A stretch of DNA of 64,000 nt from Isoetes taiwanensis. Its lineage: Eukaryota > Streptophyta > Lycopodiopsida > Isoetales > Isoetaceae. The DNA lies in the NCBI GenBank assembly GCA_021234155.1, contig JAJEKV010000131.1, forward strand, positions 1,411,288-1,475,287, in the 5' to 3' direction. How positions within the stretch are numbered: the stretch's first letter is position 1; every line of letters starts with the position of its first letter. The notes below the pieces were generated by a model that made no database searches, had not been told where the DNA came from, and saw nothing but the letters and a program-made list of their open reading frames with translations. Of this stretch, positions 54,630-64,000 are shown one piece after another. Position numbers and translations under genes: made by a program.

Positions 54630-57600
54630 ATGAAGATTCTCAGTTGGAATCTCAGAGGTATCAAAGGCCCTTTAAAAAGAAGAAGGGCTATCTCTCAGAT
54701 TAGAAGTTATGATGCAGATATCATCCTTCTTCAGGAGCTAAGACTTCCTAGCTTTGAATGCTCAAACTTAGCAGATTGGATTGGCCCTGGCTTTTCATCC
54801 ATTTGGATTGAGGCCAATGGTACCTCTGGTGGCATTTGCATTATTTGGAGACATCTTATCCATAGCTATGTTCACACTAGCCCTTGCAGGTCCTGGCAAT
54901 CTGTCATCTACAAGCATAATGATCTCAGCTTTGGAATTATAAACATCTATGCTTCCACTGATTCAAGAATTAGAGCCAACACTTGGCCCATGGTTAGCAA
55001 TTTCATTGCATCTCAGACCTGTGACACTTGGATCATGGCAGGGGATTTTAATAACACACCTACTTGGGATATGAAGATAGGAAAAAATCTTAACATGTCA
55101 TCTGAAGAGACTTTACAATGGGATCAAATGCTTGATAGGCATTTCTTTCAGCATATCCCCTCCTCTACCCCTGCCTACACTTGGTCCAACAAGCAAGAAG
55201 GTAATAGCAGGGTATATTGTGCACTGGACAGGTTCTACATAAATAACACTCATAATGATATTTGGAATAACTGTCTAGTTAGTAGTGATGAGGCCACATC
55301 TATATCTGATCACCAGCCTCAATTTTTCACTATCAATTACACTCTATCTGTTAAGAGGCATGGCAATACCCCTTTTAAGCTGAACTGCTCCCTTCTTGAC
55401 TCTGATAATTTCTGCACAGATTGCATTGCCTTCTATGGAACTCTCCCCAAAGTTAGATCCACAAATTCTATGAAATCCTTTTATACCAACATAAAAGACT
55501 CCAAAACCTGGATCAAACAGTGGTCGAAGAATTTACATGATAGTAAGCAAGCAGAGAAAAGTGCCTATCTAAAAGAAATGAAAGAGGTAAGATTGCAGCT
55601 GCAGGAGGACCCCCTTAATGTTGAGCTTCATTGGCAAGAAGAAAATCTAGAAAGGGTTATCAAAACAGTTGAAGAGATGGAAGCAAAAGGAGCATCCATC
55701 AGATGCAAAATCAAGTACCTTTCCAACATGGACCATGGAAATTCCAAGTTCTTTTACAGAGTTGCCAAGTCTAGACTTCTAAAGAGTCAACTGACCACTG
55801 TCAAAGATGACAATGGTAATATCTACACAGATCAAAAAGAAATTTCCAATTTCTTTTGCTCCAATTATGAGAAAATCTTCTTTCAACCTATAGACAACTC
55901 TGTGCAAACTGTTGAAGCCAAATGTTTTACTGATCTCATTGAAAATAGTGGTCTCCATAGTAATCTGTTCATGTCCCCCTCCACAGATGCTATCCCCACT
56001 GCAGATAAGACTTTCTCTACCCTCAAGAGTCTTGCCAAAGGCAAAAGCCCTGGCCCTGATGGTCTTCCACCCGAATTCTACATTAGATTCTGGGATACTA
56101 TTAAAAATGATTTTATGCACATGATCAAAGGTTTTTGGAATTCCAACCATCTACATCCTGCTCTATCTTCTGGCCTTATCACTCTAATCCCTAAAGTTGA
56201 CAATCCTCAGACTTTCTCAGACTGGAGGCCTATCTCTTTAACAAACTCCACTTATAAGGTCTGTGCTAAGATTATAGCTACCAAGGTAAAAGCTCATCTT
56301 CAATAGATCATCAGTCAGAATCAATCTGCTTTTCTCCCAAACAGATACATCCTAGATAACTATATTGCAGCCATGGAGGGAATGCATTGGATCAATCTAA
56401 CTAAACAAAATTGCATCTTATTGAAGTTAGATTTTTCAAAAGCCTTCGACACTGTAAGGTGGAATTTCTTAGAGTACTCCCTGCAAAAACTTGGCTTCAA
56501 AGATTGAAAAATTATCAAGCTAATCTTGGGATTAAATTCTAGATCCCAATCAACTGTTCTTGTTAATGGCTCCCGAGGATATTTTTTCCCTCTAGCTCGA
56601 GGTGTCAGACAAGGCTGCCCACTAGCCCCTTATCTCTTTAAAAGGTAGCGAGAGATGCTCACTAGAGTGATCATTCATCATCAATGCTGTGGGAAACATA
56701 GTTGGTGCGAATCTTCCTGATAATACTTCCAATCTTTCCATTCTGCAATATGCAGATGACTCCTTCAGTTTCCTCAAGAATGAGTCAGGCATCATTGCCA
56801 ACTTCTTGAACACAATTCACATCTTTGGAGCTGCCTCTGGGATACATCTTAACAGAAATAAATGCACAATTATTGGGGATTTAGATGTTGGCGATTATTC
56901 TTGGCATCAAGTGCATCAAATCAACTGAGATAACCAACCTTTTGGGTATGCCTTTGTCCCTCAATCCCAAATCTCAAAGGATTGTCTCGAGAATCGAGAA
57001 AAAGCTAGGCAATTATGGCAATTGCCTTTCACTTGCGGAAGAACCATAATTGCCAATTGTTCTTCTTTGCCTCCCACATTTATTACTCCTCCGCCTGTTG
57101 GCTCCAAAATCCATCTATCAACAAATTGAGAATTGTTAGAAACTTCATCCGGAAAAATCACCATATGGTTAATCTGAAAACTGTTACTAGAAGCAAGAAG
57201 CGTGGTGGCATAGGATGCAAAAACTTGGCTCTTCAAGGTTATGCTTGGTTGGAAAATATATCCGAAATCCCTGTTCTTGCAAAAATAACCCAGCCACATT
57301 ATTTATCAAATATTGGCTTTCTTAGGATCATCCTAAAGGGCATCCCTCTATCGTCATGATTTGCCTTCTTGACTTTCACAACTCAAAACACACCAAACAT
57401 ATCTCCTCTTATGAGAGGCATTATCTGGCACGGAACAAAGTTCACATTAACTTTGAACATTCAAGTACTCAAAATAGCCACTTTCGAGCACAAGCATTTT
57501 TGGAATCCCAATCTTTCCATAGACAATAGTACTCCTTTGGCTATCAAACATCCTATACAAAAAAGTGGACCGGACTATGGTATTTCAAAGCTTGGTGATT

Positions 57601-58408
57601 TATGGGTTCAAACAAGATGGATTTCATGGACCAATCTGAAAAAATAGGATCGAGGCGACTCATCGATAAGCTTTTGTTTAGACTCATCGGGCAAAAACTT
57701 AGCAACATCAATCTCCTTGACAATCCACACACCGATGATTGGTTCATTATGGGTAAGCCTAGCTATAGTGTTTCCAAAGGTCTACACTGTCTAAATATGC
57801 CTCATCAGCCCTCCAAATCTAAACTTTATTGGGGGACTCTCTGATGATTATGAAAAAAGGCTTTTCAAGAATATTTGGAATTCATACTTGCCCCCAAAGA
57901 TTTCATATTTCATCTGGTTAATCGCCAACAAGAGCTTGCCAAATATGGAAACTCTAGCAAGACACTCGAATTCTTTAACAAATCCTGTGCATCCCAAATT
58001 TGCCCTCTTGCTTGCAAAGTAATCTTTGAATCACTTGAACATATCTTTGGTTGTGCTATTCTAAATTCCTTTTGGAGATGGTTTGAACTTACTTTCAATA
58101 TCACTTGTCCAGCTACTTTGCTTGAGTTCCTGATGAATGATGATGCCTTTAAAAATTCCTTATGTTACATTGCTTTGTGGAATGTATGGAAACATAGAAA
58201 TAGGTGTCTTTATGGTGGAAAGACACTTTCTATATTCTGGATTAAATCTCAAGTTATTAATGATATAGAAATGGTTGCAACAAGTCAGATACATCAACAT
58301 AAAGATTCCTTAGATTCTTTGGATAATAAATGGCTAAATATAGGGAATTTCTTGGGTGCCTATAAAATATTTAAGCTACATTGTCATGAAACTCTTACTG
58401 ACACTTAA
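54630..58408 (+). pseudogene. L1-type LINE ORF2: endonuclease, reverse transcriptase, zinc knuckle
   Basis: Open from ATG 54630 to a TAG at 56304, then continuing with stops. Endonuclease: MKILSWNLRGIKGPLKR, IILLQELRLPSF, WIMAGDFNNTPTWD and SISDHQPQFF, with all catalytic residues (N, E, D, N, D, H). RT: KSLAKGKSPGPDGLPPEFYI (about 56023), SDWRPISLTNSTYKVCAKI, then past the stop ILLKLDFSKAFDTVRWNF (about 56420), RGVRQGCPLAPYLF and LQYADDSFSF with the catalytic YADD (about 56743-56772). The C-terminal CPLACKVIFESLEHIFGC (about 58000) is the zf-RVT motif. Defects: the TAG at 56304, a TGA near 56504, a frameshift near 56640 and more after 56930. Start chosen because the WNLRG motif always opens the domain. 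Confidence 0.85.
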
Positions 58409-58428
58409 TTTTTTTACTGGTAGATTAC

Positions 58429-58884
58429 ATGAAGAACCTAAGTAGGGAGATTGGCACTTCGGTTGAGCCTGCAGAATACAGACTGTTCCCAGGACAGAGG
58501 CTAGTTCATGATATACAGTATACATATGACATGTGGACAGGTCCAGTCAGGGGCATCACTGATATTGACATACCAGACATCCCTGATGATGAGCTTGATT
58601 GGGCTATGGAATTTTGCAGAAGCACATATCTCATGGTGCAATTATGGTGGTTTATGGAATGTAATAGCAGAAGAATGACTGACCAACAGTTTGAGAATTA
58701 TAGGGAATGTTACTACCACTACAGGGATTTGGCAGATGCATATGGCACACTAATCATTCTAATGTCCACCACAAATGCAGATAGGCTGATTATTGAGTTG
58801 AATTGGGGAAATGGTCGCACTCTTATACTCCAACCTCAGTTCCAAGCTCACTATGAATATCTCAGTTCCTACCATTTCCATTGA
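58429..58884 (+). CDS. Intact 151-residue ORF3 after LINE ORF2, unknown function
   Basis: Starts MKNLSREIGTSVEPAEYRLF 20 bp after the end of ORF2 and stays open to 58884, although ORF2 itself carries stops. It is acidic and aromatic: DIDIPDIPDDELDWAMEFC, then LMVQLWWFMECNSRRM and QQFENYRECYYHYRDL, ending IIELNWGNGRTLILQPQ. No signal peptide, and one short hydrophobic patch (LMVQLWWFM). I recognise no domain. It lies before the 3' UTR and poly(A) of the same element, so it travels with it. Alternatives: a captured host exon or a degraded C-terminal extension. Confidence 0.55.
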   Translation: MKNLSREIGTSVEPAEYRLFPGQRLVHDIQYTYDMWTGPVRGITDIDIPDIPDDELDWAMEFCRSTYLMVQLWWFMECNSRRMTDQQFENYRECYYHYRDLADAYGTLIILMSTTNADRLIIELNWGNGRTLILQPQFQAHYEYLSSYHFH

Positions 58885-59271
58885 CATCCCCACTCTCTTC
58901 CTATCCGTTGAACTACACCTCACATTTTTGGGACCACATACTGATCTTCATATAATTGCAGCATTTCATTAGCACCTACTCTATTTTGCAGGATCTCATT
59001 TTGGACTGCTCTTTGACTGGTTTAAGGCAGATGTTACTGAACTCTTTCAACAATGTTCTCTTCAGTTGCAGCACAATAGATTTACCAGCTACTAATAAGG
59101 CTGAGTAATATTTTGGACACTACTATGTGCTTCTCACAGCACTTATCTTATTTGTATTTACTTGTATGCTTTTTTATGAGTAGCCTACTTATAAAGGCTC
59201 ACTCAATATGTTGTACCTTTTTCTATAATTAATGAAAAAAACCCCATTCACTCAAAAAAAAAATAAAAAAA

Positions 59272-62200
59272 AATGAGACAAATGGAATTCAGTGGGGGCT
59301 GATAAACATATATGCGACTAACAAACCTGCAGAGAGAGCAGTGTTTGGGAGAGATATTTAGGGATGTTTGTTTCATCAATCAGTGGATAATTGGGTTTTA
59401 GGAGGCGACCTCAACATGACAGACATGTGGAATCAAAAGATTGGATTACATAGGAATCTTTTGGGGGAAGAGCGGGTGGCACGAGACTCCTTGCTCAATA
59501 ACTGCGGATTTGTCCTTCTCCTACCATCTAATACACCATATTCATGGTCAAACAAGCAGAATGGTGTAGATAGATAGAGCCTATTGTTTCCTAGACAAAT
59601 TCTATTTGGCTAATAAATCAGCTCCCTTTATAGATAGATGCTTTGTGGAAGGGGATTTGGCATTCTCTCAGTCAGAACATGTGCCACAAAGCTTCACAGT
59701 TTGAGAACCTTCCATCCGCTAAAAGGCGGAGAGGGAATGTTCTCTTTCAATTCAATACTGAATCTCCTTGGGAAGGATGCATTCCGCAATGAAGGATGCA
59801 TTCCGCAATCCTTTTAGGAATTTTATTTTAGCTCAAGGGGAGGAGGAGCTCCCTCGTATGAAAGCATGGGTTCACAAAACTGCTCTAATGAAAGAGTGGA
59901 TAAAAAAAAGTTCCGTAGATCTAAGATTGACCTCTATGATCAAATTCGATTGGGTCAAGCGGGATATGATAATGAATCCATTTAACACTATCTATTAGGC
60001 GCTAGAGGAAGAACCCATTTGTTAGAGTCAAAGCCATGGAGGAGGAGGAAGCTTGTAGGGTAGTAGTTAGATCCAAAACTAAATGGTATCTTTGAAGTGG
60101 ACCATGAAAGCTCTATGTGTTTCTTGAGAATGGTAGGAGCTACATTGGCCGGAGAATAGTATTACCTCGATTATAGATAAGCAACATCAACTCTTGAGCG
60201 AAGAGATTGAAATTAAATCATTTTTCGGACTCGATATTCTACTCAATGCTCCCCATGGTTGCCCTCTCTCAAAGAGAATTCCAACGATCATGTGATGACA
60301 ATAGATCACTAGTCACGAGGCCCGGGCGTTGTAGAAATCTATAAGGCCCTTTGCCCTCTTGCCTCGGATAAATCCCCGAGGACGGATGGATTTCCACGAG
60401 TTTTATGTGGAAATTTGGGATATCTTAGGACCTTTCTTTACTAAGGAAGTTAAATGGGCTTGGGCTATAAAATATCTTCATCCGACCTTGGCATCTGGAT
60501 TTATCTCATTGGTTCTAAAAGTGAAGCGGAGACCTCGGGTCCTTAATGAATGGAGACCGATGGCTCACCAATGTTACATATAAAGTAATCATGAAGGTTA
60601 TAGCTGGCCATTATTAAGCCAATTTTGGCTCGGGTAATTAGATGCAAACAATCAACATTTCTACCGAAGAAACATCTTGGGCGACTACTTGGCGACTAGA
60701 GAGGGGCTCTCTTTGTAGTAGTCCTCTCATCAAAAAGTGTGTTATGCTAAAACTTGATGTTTGAAGAGCTTATGATTCACTTCCGGATGGTGCGATCTAA
60801 GAGGTCATATCTCACATGGGATTTGGCATTGACTTTATCAACCTAGTTATGGGTTTGAATAAGATGGCTTACGCTTCTATTTTGATAATCGGCCCGACCA
60901 TCCGGTCTTTTGAGCTCAGGAAGGTATTAGGCAAGGATGCCCCTAGCTCCATATCCATTTTTATTATGGCAAATCCCTCATTTGTATGATGAAGGAAATG
61001 GTGGCGAGGGAACACGCAATGGGCAAGTTCTACGCTTTCAAATGATAAAGTGGCGATTACGCGGTATACATATGATACATTTCTCCTCTTGAGATATGAC
61101 GGAGGAAGTTTCTTAGCATGTCGTGATGCTTTAAATTCTTTTTGATCAATATTAGGGATTGAATTAAATTATGCTAAGTGTGTGGTCATTTGGCCATTTG
61201 ATTGTGAAGTTGATGCAAGGGTTAAGGCTTGGAACCATCAAATAGTGACTTCCACAGAGACAATTAAACTTTTGGGAATGCTGTTGAATTTAGCAAAGAA
61301 TTTGAAGGGACTTTGGGCACCAATTGTAGAAAAGACCAGAAAAAAGATTAACCTATGGTCATGTAAGTCCCTTTCTACCATGGGGCGCATGACAGTTGCT
61401 AATGCTATTCTCAATGCCACTCATATCTATTATTCTTCAGCAACAGTGGCACAAAAATATATATATGATCAAATTCTAGTTATCATACGCAGGTTTATTT
61501 GGGGCAAAACAACTAGAGTTGCATGGACAGAAATGTACGGTGACAAAAGGGATGCTGGATTAGGATGTAAAGATTCATTGGTCCAAAGAAGAGTCTTAGC
61601 AGTTAAATTTCTATGGAGGGCCATCCAAAAGGAAAGATCCCCGGCTTTGGATTTTGTGCGTTACTGGCTTAAGCAGGGCAAGGTACGGGGAAGACCATCT
61701 ACCCCTAGGGATGAGATTGGTTCACACATCCCCTATAATGAGGAAAATATTAGGAGCTTGAGAGGAAGTACAAGATATTTTTGTACTAGCAGAAGCTCCA
61801 TGGGAGGCAGATAATCTGAGTTTGTTCTAGAATACACAAATATGGGAAAGAGATCTACTCTCATTGGCACTGGTTCACCCTCGAGTCCTTACTAAATGGC
61901 GTGGAGCAGGGGTTACCAAAGTGGGCCATTTGTGGATAAATGATCGTTGTATTTCTTGGACTAGATTCAAATCCATGGTACCAGGTGTTGGGGAAGGAGA
62001 TATGAGGATCCTTAACAAGATTATGGGAAATGTTAACATGCTCTCAGGGATCCTAGGGAATGAGGAAAATGGCTATGTGTGGATGAAGGAGTTTACAAAG
62101 TTAGAAAAATCTATGAGCCACTAACGAATCGTTAAAGGAAGGAAGGAAGGAAGGAAGTTTATTTTAAATGAAGGGATGCACGTGGCTCAACATCTTTAAA

Positions 62201-62440
62201 CCTTTAGAAACTCAAACTAGAAATTCTCAAGGTGTTATGATTGGGTCTAAGGTCATGCCGCATGAAACTTATGCCAAAGTTACACAAATCCCCCTATATA
62301 CGAGCGAGTTGGCAAAGAGAAATGTTCGCGACAGCCTTGGCCACCGCGATAAATTTCTTGTATGTGATAACGAATTCTATCTATCCCTTATGGGGAATGT
62401 AAAATTTGTTATAAAATTAATATAAATATCTACCTTACCT
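59272..62440 (+). mobile_element. Old L1-type LINE, right part (endonuclease end, RT, C-terminal region)
   Basis: Continuation of the LINE split at 53550. It reads GLINIYATNKPAERAVFGRD, WVLGGDLNMTDMWNQKIG (endonuclease GDxN) and YSWSNKQNGVDR. The RT is riddled with stops (PLASDKSPRTDGFPRVLCG around 60355; the YADD box is not recoverable with confidence). The C-terminal region 61182-61814 is the best preserved (VKAWNHQIVTSTETIKLLGM, SLSTMGRMTVANAILNATHI, YYSSA), typical of plant LINE ORF2 after the RT. 61864-62124 continues (VTKVGHLWINDRCISW). A GGAAG run is at 62137-62157. Much older than the inserted LINE. Confidence 0.75.
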
Positions 62441-63584
62441 TTAAAAAAAAAGTCAAAGAAAAAGAGAGCCCCAAAGAATGAGAAGATATACTTTTGAAAA
62501 ATGCATAGAAGGGTGAGTAAAATAACGAGGTTCCCTCCCTTGTTGGACCTATTAAAATGAGTCACCTATACGACTTAATGATACTCGCACAGTAGGTAGA
62601 TCAACGTAAACAAGGTGATAGGGTGTACCTAACAGAATGTTGGTCAGATGACAGAGCAGAACGCGTTCTATAATGCCATGTGAGGAAGGATTGCTTTGAC
62701 ATAAAAGTCAGAGCGATAAGCATGTCCATATATTATTAACAAAGGCAAGGAAAGTGAGGTAAATGCCATATGAGTGTAAGGAGCAACAACTTGCAATGAA
62801 AATGTAGTAAAGAACTGCAAGGGTCAGTTTCAATTTTGGGAAGGTCGGATATCAACATGGCAACATGGATCAGGAATCATGTTGGCAAGCTCTTGTGTGG
62901 TCTTTTCGAGGTTTTTTTTTTTTTTTTTTTTGGAAAGGGGGGGATTCACACAATGTTAAGGTTGGCAGTATAGGAAGAAACCCAGCCCCATTTGTAAATG
63001 AAAAAACTCAATGGTCCCCAAAAGCCCCATAGAAAACAAAAAATACTCAATGGTTCCACAAAATAGAGAGCGTGTGCGCGTCAATGTAAATGACACCTTG
63101 CTAAGAACTACGGCGACGCCGGCTCCTGGTTGACTCTGCTGTCGGAAAAAAAATAGGGCCTCCACGAGCATGACGAACTGGGAGAATTGTTAGCCTTTTC
63201 TTTACTTGAAGTTTTGTTCAGTATAGCCTTCCTCGGGAGTTTTTTCTCGCCAGGTTTTTCTCTTCAGATTCTGCTTTGAACCAGTCCAGCTCTGAATTCG
63301 TCTCTTTGATTGGTTCTGTCGAGCTTTTTTCTTTGGAATTGACTCATAGTGTGAAGCAGATGTATTGTCTTCAGTTCTGTGTTGTTTTCGACTGTATTTG
63401 TATTGAAACGTCATTCCAGTTGCAGGATAGCTTCAGATTCAACCGAATTCTGCGGGGCACATGAACACTATGGCACATGAGCAATATGGCTGTATACGTA
63501 GAAGCAGTTTGAGCGTAGAATTAATTTTGTAGAGTGGGGGTAGAGATATCGATTGTGAGCAAGAGTTTGGTTTCAAAATTCGGC
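62440..63584. other. No supported gene; T-rich tract
   Basis: A run of about 21 T at 62913-62934 followed by a G-rich word could be the poly(A) of a minus-strand retroposon, but no body or duplication was found. 63190-63584 has the T/C-rich look of a plant 5' untranslated leader before the next frame. Confidence 0.4.
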
Positions 63585-64000
63585 ATGAAGTTGTTGGACA
63601 GGATATTTAAGAAGGGCTCACAGAATGGATCTCCATGTTCATCCTTGCCATCATCCCCTGCTAAGCCCGGTTTCTTGTCTCGCCCATCTGGACCTCGGAG
63701 CTCTACTTCATCACCCCATGGTTCCAGCAAAGGTGGAAGAGCTGAAAAAGTAATTAGGTTATTGGGGGTTGAAACAGAGGATCAGGAATCAGAAGTTAGA
63801 AGGGTAATGGAATGTAAATCTGACTATTTTGGAGATTTTTCTTTGGAATCTGATGCCGATAATCAATCAGAAGAAGGCTCACCACGGGGGTTTCCACTTC
63901 CTTCAGATTCTTTTGATAAGAGAAGAAACTCCACTTCGAATGTAAGACCTCATCGGGCTTGTTCTGGCGAACCTATGGAAAGGGCTTATTCTGGGGAACC
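63585..64000 (+). CDS. Open reading frame running off the window, unknown Ser-rich protein
   Basis: From ATG 63585 (MKLLDRIFKKGSQNGSP) at least 138 codons are open to the last base. N-terminal basic segment, then a Ser/Pro-rich region (SSLPSSPAKPGFLSRPSGPR, SSTSSPHGSS), then a possible short ordered segment (GGRAEKVIRLLGVETEDQES, EVRRVMECKSDYFGDFSLES), then an acidic linker and Ser/Arg-rich sequence. Clean codon texture with no stops contrasts with the decayed LINEs nearby, so it may be the first exon of a real gene or the start of an intact LINE ORF1. No family recognised. Confidence 0.5.
   Translation, partial: MKLLDRIFKKGSQNGSPCSSLPSSPAKPGFLSRPSGPRSSTSSPHGSSKGGRAEKVIRLLGVETEDQESEVRRVMECKSDYFGDFSLESDADNQSEEGSPRGFPLPSDSFDKRRNSTSNVRPHRACSGEPMERAYSGE

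Larger units (their letters stand above)
53551..59271 (+). mobile_element. Younger L1-type LINE, 5'-truncated in ORF1, with extra 3' ORF and poly(A)
   Basis: It inserts into the endonuclease of the older LINE. ATGAGA occurs at 53551-53556 and again right after the poly(A) at 59272, a short candidate target duplication. The order is truncated ORF1 (53555-54595), ORF2 (54630-58408, with stops), ORF3 (58429-58884) and a 3' UTR ending in an A-rich tail (59249-59271). Plant L1 elements have poly(A) tails and the same order of ORF1 and ORF2; the third ORF is not standard. Confidence 0.8.

Noticed and set aside
62137-62157. GGAAG run as another LINE microsatellite tail
   Set aside because: The LINE frame continues past it only weakly, and the orientation and body of a separate element could not be shown.

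Overview
The window looks like nuclear DNA of a land plant, from a repeat-rich stretch of a large genome. The evidence is a Ty1/Copia pol tail with a 3' LTR, several non-LTR retrotransposons (LINEs) of at least two lineages, tRNA-derived SINE-like heads, GT-AG introns as short as about 63 bp, and an FCP1-type phosphatase whose nucleophile motif has the plant-like D-x-N form. The lineage (fern, lycophyte, bryophyte or seed plant) cannot be settled from the sequence. I see no ordinary host gene I can name, no rRNA and no organellar block. Almost everything is transposable elements nested in one another, many of them broken.

Layout. 1-3271: LINE reverse-transcriptase pieces ending in an ACATT microsatellite tail, interrupted by a second LINE 3' fragment on the other strand. 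3272-12239: a Copia element (RT/RNase H tail, polypurine tract, 675-bp LTR) split by a 7.2-kb DNA element with terminal inverted repeats (4049-11270). 12240-14798: a minus-strand LINE with ORF1, endonuclease start and tandem 5' monomers. 14816-15024: a small poly(A) retroposon with a 17-bp target duplication. 15239-17345: LINE and SINE fragments. 17770-19167: left end of a second copy of the 7.2-kb element's family.

19172-37502 is the most remarkable part. It is an apparent 18.3-kb DNA transposon with about 22-bp terminal inverted repeats and an exact 4-bp target duplication (ACAA). It carries a broken transposase-like gene, a Ulp1-type cysteine protease gene, an FCP1-like phosphatase gene and an unrecognised coiled-coil/CxxC gene, plus an inverted minisatellite, a foldback element and CCA/GGT microsatellites. 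A 322-bp MITE at 47903-48224 has closely related ends and its own 4-bp duplication (GCAT), which supports a real mobile family.

37507-64000: a fragment of L1 RT (39950-40320); a minus-strand LINE (40790-43230) carrying a 177-bp LTR-like insertion (TG...CA, 5-bp duplication CCCTC) that contains a nearly complete tRNA-Ala(UGC)-like sequence; a long AT-rich gene-poor stretch; a LINE RT remnant with an ATTCT tail (50040-52421); an old L1-type LINE (about 52430-53550 and 59272-62440) split by a younger L1-type LINE (53551-59271) that has an extra intact ORF after ORF2; and an open reading frame running off the right edge (63585-64000).

How the genes work together. Within the 18.3-kb element the transposase-like gene would be the mobilising function; the protease and phosphatase look like accessory or captured genes. 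The LINE ORFs (ORF1 coiled coil or zinc knuckle, then endonuclease and RT) are standard retrotransposition modules. Nearly all have stops or frameshifts. The best preserved reading frames are the phosphatase, the ORF after ORF2 of the younger LINE, and the open frame at the right edge.
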